A stretch of DNA of 64,000 bases from Streptomyces sp. 840.1. Its GTDB lineage: Bacteria > Actinomycetota > Actinomycetes > Streptomycetales > Streptomycetaceae. A program made the translations under genes and the position numbers. Positions 45,895-55,200 of this stretch are shown in pieces. The stretch lies in contig NZ_RJUU01000001.1 of assembly GCF_003751445.1 (NCBI RefSeq), positions 3,167,001-3,231,000 on the forward strand, written 5' to 3'. The notes beneath the pieces were generated by a model. The model had not been told where the DNA came from, made no database searches, and saw only the letters and a list, made by a program, of their open reading frames with translations. The first letter of the stretch is position 1. The number at the start of each line of letters is the position of its first letter.

Positions 45895-45907
45895 AGGAGT
45901 TCCTCCT
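45895..45907 (+). promoter_or_regulatory. MFS ribosome-binding site inside a small hairpin
   Basis: AGGAG (45895-45899), 9 bases before ATG, is complementary to CTCCT (45903-45907) across a TTC loop. The Shine-Dalgarno can therefore pair with the bases just before the start codon. A stem this short would be only marginally stable, but it could damp translation. Confidence 0.5.
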
Positions 45908-45908
45908 C

Positions 45909-47363
45909 ATGGATGCCCCCCAGCCGACAGCCAGAACGGGCGGTGTGGTCGCGACGCTCGCGTTCGCCGGCACCGTGGCGGCGGTCATGCAGACCCTGGT
46001 CACGCCGCTCATCGCGGAGCTGCCGCAGCTCCTCAACACGTCCTCCTCCAACGCCACTTGGGTGATCACCGTCACCCTGCTGGTCTCGGCGGTGTGCGTG
46101 CCGGTCTCCGGACGGCTGGGCGACCTGCTGGGCAAGCGCCGGATGCTGCTGGTGTGCGCGGTGCCGCTGTTCGTCGGCTCCGTGGTGTGTGCCCTCGCGT
46201 CCTCCGTCGTACCGATGATCATCGGGCGCGGTCTGCAGGGGGTGGGCATGGGCATGGTGCCGCTCGGCATCGCCCTGCTGCGTGACGTGGTGCCGAAGGA
46301 GAAGCTGAGCTCCTCCATCGCCCTGGTGAGCGCCTCGCTCGGCATCGGCGGCGCCCTCGGCCTGCCGATCGCCTCGGCGGTCGCCCAGTACGCGAGCTGG
46401 CGGGTGCTGTTCTGGGGCTCCGCGGTGCTGGCCCTCGCCATCTCCGCACTGATCTGGTTCCTGATCCCGGACGTCCCGGCCGGTGCCAAGGGCCAGCGCT
46501 TCGACGTGCCCGGCGCCCTCGGCCTGGCGGTCGGCCTGGTCTGCCTGCTCCTCGCCGTCTCCAAGGGCGCCGAGTGGGGCTGGACCTCCACGACGACGGT
46601 CGGTCTCTTCGTCGCCGCCGTCGTCGTTCTCATCGGCTGGGGCTTCTGGGAACTGCGGACCAAGGACCCGCTGGTCGACCTGCGCACCACCGCCCGCCCC
46701 CGGGTGCTCATCACCAACCTCGCCTCGCTCTTCGTCGGTTTCGGCATGTACGCGGGCATGCTGATCGCGCCTCAGCTGCTGCAGTTCCCCGAGGCCACCG
46801 GCTACGGGCTCGGCCAGTCGATGCTCGCGGCGGGCCTGTGGATGGCGCCCGGCGGCGTCATGATGATGATCGTGTCCCCGTTCGGCGGGAAGCTCACCGA
46901 CGCGCGCGGCCCCAAGTTCACCCTGATCTCCGGAGTTGTGGTCATCGCCGCGGCCTACGGCCTGGGCATCCTCCTGATGGGCTCCGCCTGGGGTCTGATG
47001 CTCTTCCTGATGGTCAGCAGCAGCGGTGTCGGCCTCGCCTACGGCGCGATGCCCGCGCTGATCATGAGCGCTGTCCCGGCGTCCGAGACCGCCGCCGCCA
47101 ACGGGTTCAACACCCTCATGCGCGCGCTCGGCACCTCGATCGGCGCCGCGGTCATCGGCGCGGTCCTCTCGCAGATGACGACGGAGGCGGGCGGCTTCAG
47201 CTTCACCTCCGAGGCCGGGTTCCGTACCGGCCTGATGTTCGGCTGCGGTGTCGCCGTCGTCGCCGCGGTGATCTCGGCGTTCATCCCGGCCGTTCGCGGC
47301 CCGGCCGCCGGCGAGAAGGCCGACGCGGTCGCCGCGCCCGAGGTGGCGCCGGCCAGGGGCTGA
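45909..47363 (+). CDS. MFS drug efflux transporter (DHA2, 14-helix type)
   Basis: The product (484 aa) has about 14 hydrophobic helices. The motif-A region is GRLGDLLGKRRMLL after helix 2, and motif C lies in GIGGALGLPIASAVAQYASWR. The ending PAAGEKADAVAAPEVAPARG is a hydrophilic tail. DHA2 carriers use the proton gradient to expel lipophilic drugs. It is divergent from a MarR gene. Its stop codon lies inside the first unit of a 39-bp tandem duplication. Confidence 0.92.
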   Translation: MDAPQPTARTGGVVATLAFAGTVAAVMQTLVTPLIAELPQLLNTSSSNATWVITVTLLVSAVCVPVSGRLGDLLGKRRMLLVCAVPLFVGSVVCALASSVVPMIIGRGLQGVGMGMVPLGIALLRDVVPKEKLSSSIALVSASLGIGGALGLPIASAVAQYASWRVLFWGSAVLALAISALIWFLIPDVPAGAKGQRFDVPGALGLAVGLVCLLLAVSKGAEWGWTSTTTVGLFVAAVVVLIGWGFWELRTKDPLVDLRTTARPRVLITNLASLFVGFGMYAGMLIAPQLLQFPEATGYGLGQSMLAAGLWMAPGGVMMMIVSPFGGKLTDARGPKFTLISGVVVIAAAYGLGILLMGSAWGLMLFLMVSSSGVGLAYGAMPALIMSAVPASETAAANGFNTLMRALGTSIGAAVIGAVLSQMTTEAGGFSFTSEAGFRTGLMFGCGVAVVAAVISAFIPAVRGPAAGEKADAVAAPEVAPARG

Positions 47364-47431
47364 CCCCGGCACAGCCGTCCGGGAGCCCGCCCCAGGGGCT
47401 GACCCCGGCACAGCCGTCCGGGGGCCCGCCG
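47354..47431. repeat. 39-bp tandem duplication across the MFS stop codon
   Basis: Two consecutive 39-base units (47354-47392 and 47393-47431) share their first 30 bases exactly (CAGGGGCTGACCCCGGCACA and onward) and differ at two later positions. The first unit contains the end of the MFS gene and its TGA. It is a recent slippage or unequal-crossover duplication. Confidence 0.85.
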
Positions 47432-47440
47432 CACGCCCGG

Positions 47441-47474
47441 CTCACCGAGGAGCGCCGTCCGGCTCCTCGGTGAG
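47441..47474. terminator. Strong hairpin at the 3' ends of two convergent MFS sequences
   Basis: A perfect 13-bp stem, CTCACCGAGGAGC with its complement, and an 8-base loop. It covers the stop of the minus-strand MFS remnant and terminates the plus-strand transporter. Confidence 0.82.
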
Positions 47475-47858
47475 GACCGGGAAGCGGCGCGGGGCCACGA
47501 ACACCAGGACCAGCGGGGCGACGACGGCGGCGGCCGCCGCACCGGGGCAGACCCGGTCCACCGCGGCGTCGACCGCCCGCCGCAGGCAGTCCGTCGCCGC
47601 CGCGCCCATCGCCCCCGGGTCGTCCGGGGCATGCGAGACGGAGTCCAGGCCGCCGGGCAGTCCGGGGACGGGCGCCGCGGCGAGCCGGGCGGCCAGAACG
47701 CCGTTGGCCACCGCCCCGAAGAGCGCGGCGCCGATGCTCTGGCCCAGCTGCCGGCAGAAGAGCACGGACGCCGTCGTCGTACCGCGTTCGGCCCAGCCGG
47801 CGGTCGACTGGACGCCGACGATCAGCGGGAGCCGGAAGAGACCGAGCGCGGCGCCCAG
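47442..47858 (-). pseudogene. C-terminal fragment of a second MFS (DHA2-type) transporter
   Basis: About 138 codons resemble the last third of a 14-helix drug exporter: LGLFRLPLIVGVQSTAGWAERGT, VLFCRQLGQSIGAALFGAV and a final helix VVAPLVLVFVAP. Upstream of about 47858 the similarity stops abruptly and the open frame continues only as arginine- and glycine-rich nonsense. The first nine to ten helices are missing and there is no start. It looks like a truncated gene whose 5' part was lost by deletion or insertion. Confidence 0.72.
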
Positions 47859-48520
47859 GGCCTGTCTTCGGACTGCCGTCTGCAGGGCGACGCCATGCAC
47901 GCACTCTCGCCGCACCGGCCCCACGTCCAGTCCATGGGGCCTGAGGCCGCCCCGCCGAGAGCACGCACCTGACACCGCGCGGCCGCCCGTCGGGCGCCAA
48001 CGCACAGCATCAGGGCCGCGACGACGGGGCCGCGTCCGCGCGGTCTCGCGGGGGAGGGCCCGGAGCCGCCCCGCCCCGGCCCCGATATCGCTTCCGTGCC
48101 GCCACCCGCGCCGCTCACCAGGTTCCCTTCCCCATGCACGTACATTCCGACGCTGTCTCACCTGCGGCGTCCCCCCGGGCAGAGGGCAACAGCCCGGCAT
48201 GCGCGGGCCGGTGGCCTCCACCCGGAGGCGTGGACCCGTGGGCGGGGCCCCTGAGAGACCTCTCCACCCGGGGGCCGAGACCCCTAGGGGGAGCTCCCTA
48301 CTTCTGTGCAGGGACCGTTCCTCCCGGCGGACGACGTGCCCGGCCGGGCCCTCTCCGTAGCGTGTTTCACACACCGCGGGGGCGGTTGGCCGCAGGGGGC
48401 GGGGTGGGGAAAACCCCACCCGAAGACTGCGCTGGGCACCAGCGCGCCGGACCCCCTCGGGCCGACAGACTTCAGGGCAGACAGCGACCGTTCGGCGCTG
48501 ACCGACATAGGAGATAAACC
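47859..48520. other. Gene-poor stretch before the ABC exporter
   Basis: These 662 bases contain no reading frame with recognisable protein features on either strand. The left part begins at the break of the MFS fragment. GGGCCTGTCTTCGGAC at 47860-47875 might be an old insertion-element end, but no matching inverted end was found. CCCCTAGGGG at about 48281 and the 20-base palindrome at 48402-48421 are the only notable structures. The right part must hold the promoter of the ABC operon, whose ribosome-binding site AGGAGA lies 8 bases before GTG. Confidence 0.6.
48402..48421. promoter_or_regulatory. Palindrome GGGTGGGG-AAAA-CCCCACCC upstream of ABC exporter
   Basis: A perfect 8-bp inverted repeat with an AAAA centre, 99 bases before the ABC ATPase start. 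It could be an operator for a regulator encoded elsewhere or a hairpin in the leader. No T-run follows, and no gene upstream needs a terminator here. Confidence 0.55.
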
Positions 48521-49309
48521 GTGACAACGGCTGTGACCATTCCCAGGCACGAAGGCACTGGAGGGCGTACGGCTGTTGCTGCGCGGGCGCGGCAGGTCGT
48601 CAAGGCGTACGGGGCCGGAGAGACCCGGGTCGTCGCCCTCGACCACGTCGATGTGGACATCGCACGCGGCCAGTTCACCGCGATCATGGGCCCGTCCGGC
48701 TCCGGCAAGTCGACGCTGATGCACTGCCTGGCCGGTCTGGACACCGTGACCTCCGGGCAGATCCACCTCTCGGAGACCGAGATCACCGGCCTCAAGGACA
48801 AGAAGCTCACCCAGCTCCGGCGGGACCGGATCGGGTTCATCTTCCAGGCCTTCAACCTCCTGCCGACGCTGAACGCGCTGGAGAACATCACGCTGCCGAT
48901 GGACATCGCCGGCCGCAAGCCGGACGCCGCCTGGCTGCGCCAGGTCGTGGAGACCGTGGGCCTCTCCGAGCGGCTCAAGCACCGGCCGACCGAGCTCTCC
49001 GGCGGCCAGCAGCAGCGCGTCGCGGTGGCGCGGGCACTCGCCGCCCAGCCGGAGATCATCTTCGGTGACGAGCCGACCGGGAACCTGGACTCGCGGGCCG
49101 GCGCCGAGGTGCTCGACTTCCTGCGCAAGTCCGTGGACGAGCTCGGCCAGACCATCGTCATGGTCACCCACGACCCGGTCGCCGCCTCCTACGCGGACCG
49201 GGTGCTCTATCTCGCCGACGGACGCATCGTCGACGAGATGCTCAACCCCACCGCCGACCAGGTGCTGGACCGGATGAAGGACTTCGACGCGCGCGGGCGG
49301 ACCTCATGA
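48521..49309 (+). CDS. ABC exporter ATPase subunit (MacB/LolD type)
   Basis: The product (262 aa) carries a single ABC domain: Walker A MGPSGSGKST, the signature LSGGQQQRVAVARAL and Walker B EIIFGDEPTGNLDSR. The TGNLDS after Walker B is characteristic of the MacB/LolD/FtsE class, which powers mechanotransmission or export of peptides and lipoproteins. GTG start after AGGAGA. Its stop overlaps the permease start (ATGA). Confidence 0.94.
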   Translation: MTTAVTIPRHEGTGGRTAVAARARQVVKAYGAGETRVVALDHVDVDIARGQFTAIMGPSGSGKSTLMHCLAGLDTVTSGQIHLSETEITGLKDKKLTQLRRDRIGFIFQAFNLLPTLNALENITLPMDIAGRKPDAAWLRQVVETVGLSERLKHRPTELSGGQQQRVAVARALAAQPEIIFGDEPTGNLDSRAGAEVLDFLRKSVDELGQTIVMVTHDPVAASYADRVLYLADGRIVDEMLNPTADQVLDRMKDFDARGRTS

Positions 49310-51885
49310 CCGTCTGGAAGACCTCGATGCGCAACTTCTTCGCGCACAAGGGGCGGATGGCGCTCTCCGCCGTAGCCGTCCTGCTCTCGGTGGCGTTCGT
49401 GTGCGGCACGCTCGTCTTCACCGACACGATGAACACCACGTTCGACAAGCTCTTCGCCGCGACATCGGCCGACGTCACCGTCAGCCCCAAGACCGCCAAG
49501 GTCGACGACACCCCCGAGAACGGCAAGCCCGAATCACTGCCCGCCTCCGTCGTCGCGCGGGTCGCGAAGGCCGACGGGGTGAAGGAGGCCGAGGGCGCCG
49601 TCTCCAGCATGGCCGTCACGGTCGTCGACAGCCACAACAAGAACATGGGCTCCGACGGCGGCGCCCCCACCATCGCCGGCAACTGGACGCGCAACGACCT
49701 GCGTTCCATGGAGATCACCTCCGGCCACGCACCGCGCGGCCCGACCGAGGTGATGGTCGACGCCGATACCGCGGACAAGCACCACCTGAAGATCGGTGAC
49801 GAGCTGCGCACCATCGCCGTCACCGGCGACGTCCGGGCCAGGATCAGCGGCATCGCCGCCTTCAAGGTCACCAACCCCGGTGCGGCGATCGTCTACCTCG
49901 ACACCGCCACCGCCCAGCAGAAGCTGCTCGGCGCCCGCGACGTCTTCACCCAGATCTCCGTCACCGCCGAACCGGGCGTCAACGACACCCGGTTGAAGCA
50001 GAATGTCGCCACCGCCCTGAACGGTTCGGCCGCTTACAAGCTCCAGACCCAGAAGGAGGCCGCGGATTCCAACAAGGACTCCATGGGCTCGTTCCTCGAC
50101 GTCATGAAGTACGCGATGCTCGGCTTCGCCGGGATCGCCTTCCTCGTCGGCATCTTCCTGATCGTCAACACCTTCTCGATGCTGGTGGCCCAGCGCACCC
50201 GCGAGATCGGCCTGATGCGGGCCATCGGCTCCAGCCGCAAGCAGGTCAACCGCTCCGTGCTCCTGGAGGCGGTGCTGCTCGGCATCGTCGGCTCGGTCCT
50301 CGGCGTCGCCGCCGGGGTCGGCCTCGCCGTCGGCCTGATGAAGGTCATGGGCGCGGTGGGCATGGAGCTGTCCACCCAGGACCTCACCATCGCCTGGACC
50401 ACCCCGGTGACCGGCCTCGCGCTCGGCATCATCGTCACCGTGTTCGCCGCCTACATCCCGGCCCGCCGGGCCGGCAAGGTCTCCCCGATGGCCGCCCTGC
50501 GCGACTCCGGGACCCCGGCCGACGCCAAGTCCGGCTGGATCAGGGCCGGCATCGGCCTGGTCCTCACCGGCGGGGGCGCGGCGGCGCTGTGGGCGACCAC
50601 CCAGGCGGACAAGTCGAGCGACGGCTCGCTCCTCCTCGGCCTGGGCGTGGTCCTCACCCTCATCGGCTTCATCGTGATCGGCCCGCTGCTCGCCGGTGTC
50701 GTGGTGCGCGCGCTCGGCGTCGTCGTACTGCGGCTGTTCGGCCCGGTCGGCCGGCTGGCGGAGCGCAACGCGCTGCGCAACCCGCGCCGCACCGGAGCCA
50801 CCGGCGCCGCCCTGATGATCGGCCTCGCCCTGGTGGCCTGCCTCTCGGTGGTGGGCTCCTCCATGGTCGCCTCGGCCACCGACGAGCTGGACAAGTCCGT
50901 GGGCGCCGACTTCATCGTGAAGTCCTCCACCGGCCAGCTGATCGTCCCGCAGGCCGCGAAGGCCCTGACGACCGCACCCGGCATCGAGCACGTCACGAAC
51001 TACAAGGTCCTCGGCGCGAAGCTCACCAACCCCGACGGTTCGACGACGGACGAGCACGTCACCGCCGCCGACCCGACGTACCCGCAGGACCTGCGGCGCG
51101 AGACCGTCGCCGGTGAGCTGTCCGCGGCCTACGGCAGGAACGCGATGTCGGTCGGGGACGAGTACGCCACCGCCCACGGCATCAAGGTCGGCGACACGAT
51201 CACCGTCGCGTTCAAGGCAGGCGAACCGGCGAAGCTGAAGGTCGCCGCGATCACCTCGGACGACACGAGCGTGGACCAGGGCGCGATGTACATGAACACC
51301 GCGACGGCCCAGCGGTACGTCCCCGCCGACAAGATGCCCAAGAACGTGATCATGTTCGCCAAGGCGCAGGACGGCAAGGAGAAGGAGGCCTACGCCGCCC
51401 TCAAGACCTCGCTCGCCCAGTACCCGCAGTACAAGGTGCAGAACCAGGCCGACTTCAAGCAGGACCTGAAGGACCAGATCGGCCAGCTCCTGAACATCGT
51501 GTACGGCCTGCTCGCCCTGGCGATCATCGTCGCGGTCCTCGGTGTCGTGAACACCCTGGCCCTCTCGGTCGTCGAGCGGACCCGCGAGATCGGCCTGATG
51601 CGCGCCATCGGCCTCTCCCGCCGCCAGCTGCGCCGGATGATCAGACTGGAATCCGTGGTCATCGCCCTGTTCGGCGCCCTGCTCGGCCTCGGGCTCGGGA
51701 TGGGCTGGGGCACCTCGGCCCAGAAGCTGCTGGCCCTGGAGGGCCTCGGCGTCCTGGAGATCCCGTGGCCGACCATCATCACGGTCTTCGTCGCCTCGGC
51801 CTTCGTCGGACTGTTCGCCGCCCTGGTCCCCGCGTTCCGGGCCGGCCGGATGAACGTCCTGAACGCCATCGCCACGGACGGGTGA
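49306..51885 (+). CDS. ABC exporter permease, double FtsX/MacB-PCD type
   Basis: The product (859 aa) has two copies of the unit 'helix, large extracytoplasmic MacB-type domain, three FtsX helices'. The first membrane block (about 260-400) and the last (about 730-855) both contain the marker R-T-R-E-I-G-L-M-R-A-I-G. An extra helix pair and a second N-terminal-like anchor lie between them (about 410-530). With the coupled ATPase it forms a complete export or stress-response pump; the substrate is unknown. Confidence 0.93.
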   Translation: MTVWKTSMRNFFAHKGRMALSAVAVLLSVAFVCGTLVFTDTMNTTFDKLFAATSADVTVSPKTAKVDDTPENGKPESLPASVVARVAKADGVKEAEGAVSSMAVTVVDSHNKNMGSDGGAPTIAGNWTRNDLRSMEITSGHAPRGPTEVMVDADTADKHHLKIGDELRTIAVTGDVRARISGIAAFKVTNPGAAIVYLDTATAQQKLLGARDVFTQISVTAEPGVNDTRLKQNVATALNGSAAYKLQTQKEAADSNKDSMGSFLDVMKYAMLGFAGIAFLVGIFLIVNTFSMLVAQRTREIGLMRAIGSSRKQVNRSVLLEAVLLGIVGSVLGVAAGVGLAVGLMKVMGAVGMELSTQDLTIAWTTPVTGLALGIIVTVFAAYIPARRAGKVSPMAALRDSGTPADAKSGWIRAGIGLVLTGGGAAALWATTQADKSSDGSLLLGLGVVLTLIGFIVIGPLLAGVVVRALGVVVLRLFGPVGRLAERNALRNPRRTGATGAALMIGLALVACLSVVGSSMVASATDELDKSVGADFIVKSSTGQLIVPQAAKALTTAPGIEHVTNYKVLGAKLTNPDGSTTDEHVTAADPTYPQDLRRETVAGELSAAYGRNAMSVGDEYATAHGIKVGDTITVAFKAGEPAKLKVAAITSDDTSVDQGAMYMNTATAQRYVPADKMPKNVIMFAKAQDGKEKEAYAALKTSLAQYPQYKVQNQADFKQDLKDQIGQLLNIVYGLLALAIIVAVLGVVNTLALSVVERTREIGLMRAIGLSRRQLRRMIRLESVVIALFGALLGLGLGMGWGTSAQKLLALEGLGVLEIPWPTIITVFVASAFVGLFAALVPAFRAGRMNVLNAIATDG

Positions 51886-52201
51886 GGAGGAGCTCACCCC
51901 GCACTGAGACACCGCCGGCCCCGGGACGCTCCTCCAGCGCCCCGGGGCCGGACCCGTCTCCACGGCCGCCGCGCGCGGCCCGTCCCGGGCACGGAATCAG
52001 GCCGTACGGGGCGCTCCGCACCGATCGCGGGAGCGGCTGTCCGAGCGGAGTCGTACGCTGGAGAGCACCCCGGCCCGCCCGGGGGGCGGTTCCTGGATCA
52101 GCCCGGAATCCACCCCCCGCACGTGTCGGGCCCTTCGCGTTGCCCCCTGGCAGCAGCCGGCTGCCGGACCCTCGCCCTCGTTACCCGGACGGAAGCCCTT
52201 C
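51886..52201. other. Intergenic region between ABC operon and mfd
   Basis: After the terminator at 51915-51951, about 250 bases precede mfd. They hold its promoter and leader. I see no gene and no further strong palindrome. Confidence 0.6.
51915..51951 (+). terminator. Terminator of the ABC exporter operon
   Basis: A perfect 11-bp stem, CCGGCCCCGGG with its complement, and a 15-base loop, starting 30 bases after the permease stop. Confidence 0.8.
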
Positions 52202-55200
52202 ATGAGCCTGCACGGTCTGCTGGATGTCGTCGTACGTGACCCGGCACTGTCCGAAGCGGTGCAGGCCGCCGGCGACGGCCACCGGATGCACATCGACCTG
52301 GTGGGACCGCCGGCCGCCAGGCCCTTCGCGGTCGCCGCGCTGGCCAGGGACGCCGGACGGACCGTGCTCGCCGTCACCGCGACCGGACGCGAGGCCGAGG
52401 ACCTCGCGGCGGCGCTGCGCACGCTGCTGCCGCCGGACACGGTCGCGGAGTACCCGTCCTGGGAGACGCTGCCCCACGAGCGGCTCTCGCCGCGCTCCGA
52501 CACCGTGGGGCGCCGCCTCGCCGTGCTGCGGCGCCTGGCGCACCCCAGGCAGGACGACCCGGAGACCGGGCCGGTCTCCGTCGTCGTCGCGCCGGTGCGT
52601 TCCGTGCTCCAGCCGCAGGTCAAGGGGCTCGGTGACCTGGAGCCCGTGGCGCTGCGGATCGGCCAGAGCGCCGACCTGGGGGAGACGGTCGAGGCGCTCG
52701 CCGCCGCCGCGTACTCCCGGGTCGAGCTGGTCGAGAAGCGCGGCGAGTTCGCGGTGCGCGGCGGCATCCTGGACGTCTTCCCGCCGACCGAGGAACACCC
52801 GCTCCGGGTGGAGTTCTGGGGCGACGACGTCGAGGAGATCCGCTACTTCAAGATCGCCGACCAGCGGTCCCTGGAGATCGCCGACCACGGGCTGTGGGCG
52901 CCGCCCTGCCGCGAGCTGCTGCTGACCGACCAGGTCCGCGAGCGGGCCGCCGCACTCGCGGAGCAACACCCCGAGCTGGGCGAACTCCTCAACAAGATCG
53001 CCGAGGGCATCGCGGTGGAGGGCATGGAATCGCTCGCCCCGGTCCTCGTCGACGACATGGAACTGCTGATCGACGTGCTGCCCGAGGGCTCGATGGCCGT
53101 GGTCTGCGACCCCGAGCGGGTCCGCACCCGGGCCGCGGACCTGGTCGCCACCAGCCAGGAGTTCCTGGAGGCCTCCTGGGCGGCCACCGCGGGCGGCGGC
53201 GAGGCCCCGATCGACGTCGGCGCGGCCTCGCTGCGCGGCATCGCGGACGTCCGCGACCGGGCCCGCGAGCTGGAGATGATGTGGTGGTCGATCTCCCCGT
53301 TCGCCGCCGACGAGGACCTGACGCAGACATATGCCGCCGGCACGGCGGGGGACACCCTCAAGCTCCGGATGCACGCCCCGGAGGCGTACCGGGGCGACAC
53401 CGCCCGCGCCCTCGCGGACACCAAGGGCTGGCTGGCCGACGGCTGGCGCACGGTGTACGTCACCGAGGGCCAGGGCCTCGCCTCGCGCACGGTGGAGGTG
53501 CTGGGCGGCGAGGGCATCCCGGCCCGTCTGGACGCCGACCTGGGCGAGATCTCGCCGTCCCTGGTCCACGTCTCCTGCGGCGCCATCGACCACGGGCTCG
53601 TCGACCCGGAACTGAAGCTCGCCGTCCTGACCGAGACGGACCTGACCGGCCAGCGCACCGCCATCAAGGACCTGGGCCGGATGCCGGCCCGCCGCCGCAA
53701 GAGCATCGACCCGCTGACGCTGGAGACGGGCGACTACATCGTCCACGAGCAGCACGGCGTGGGCCGCTACATCGAGATGGTGCAGCGCACGGTGCAGGGC
53801 GCCACCCGCGAGTACCTCCTGGTCGAGTACGCCCCCGCCAAGCGCGGCCAGCCCGGCGACCGGCTCTACATCCCGACCGACCAGCTGGAACAGGTCACCA
53901 AGTACGTCGGCGGTGAGGCGCCCACGCTGCACCGGCTCGGCGGCGCCGACTGGACCAAGACGAAGGCCCGCGCCAAGAAGGCCGTCAAGGAGATCGCCGG
54001 CGACCTGATCAAGCTCTACGCGGCCCGGATGGCGGCCCCCGGTCACGTCTTCGGCCCGGACACCCCCTGGCAGCGCGAACTGGAGGACGCCTTCCCGCAC
54101 GCGGAGACGCCCGACCAGCTCTCCACCATCGCCGAGGTCAAGGAGGACATGGAGAAGTCCGTCCCCATGGACCGGCTGATCTGCGGCGACGTCGGCTACG
54201 GCAAGACGGAGATCGCGGTGCGCGCGGCCTTCAAGGCGGTCCAGGACGGCAAGCAGGTCGCCGTCCTCGTCCCCACGACCCTCCTGGTCCAGCAGCACTT
54301 CGGCACGTTCACCGAGCGGTACGCCCAGTTCCCCGTCAACGTGCGGGCGCTGAGCCGCTTCCAGTCCGAGGCCCAGTCCAAGTCGACGCTCGAAGGGCTG
54401 CGCGAGGGCTCCGTCGACCTGGTCATCGGCACCCACCGGCTGTTCTCCTCCGAGACGAAGTTCAAGGACCTCGGCCTGGTCATCGTTGACGAGGAACAGC
54501 GCTTCGGCGTCGAGCACAAGGAGCAGCTGAAGAAGCTCCGCGCCAACGTGGACGTCCTCACCATGTCCGCGACGCCCATCCCCCGTACGCTCGAAATGGC
54601 GGTGACCGGCATCCGCGAGATGTCGACGATCACCACCCCGCCCGAGGAGCGCCACCCCGTCCTCACCTTCGTCGGCCCCTACGAGGAGAAGCAGATCGGC
54701 GCGGCCATCCGCCGCGAACTGCTCCGCGAGGGCCAGGCGTTCTACATCCACAACCGCGTCGAGTCGATCGACCGGGCCGCCGCCCGGCTGCGCGAGATCG
54801 TCCCCGAGGCGCGGATCGCCACAGCACATGGTCAGATGTCCGAACAGGCCCTGGAGCAGGTGGTGGTGGACTTCTGGGAGAAGAAGTTCGACGTCCTGGT
54901 CTCCACCACGATCGTCGAGTCCGGCATCGACATCTCCAACGCCAACACCCTGATCGTGGAGCGCGGCGACAACTTCGGCCTTTCCCAGCTCCACCAGCTG
55001 CGCGGCCGGGTGGGCCGGGGCCGGGACCGCGGCTACGCCTACTTCCTCTACCCGCCGGAGAAGCCGCTCACCGAGACGGCCCACGAGCGCCTCGCCACGA
55101 TCGCCCAGCACACCGAGATGGGCGCGGGCATGTACGTGGCCATGAAGGACCTGGAGATCCGCGGCGCCGGAAACCTCCTGGGCGGCGAGCAGTCGGGCCA

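Noticed and set aside
47860..47875. GGGCCTGTCTTCGGAC as an insertion-sequence end
   Set aside because: No matching inverted end, target duplication or transposase remnant was found nearby.
48145..48520. Short open frames before the ABC exporter as genes
   Set aside because: No start with a ribosome-binding site, no domain and skewed composition; treated as leader and promoter region.
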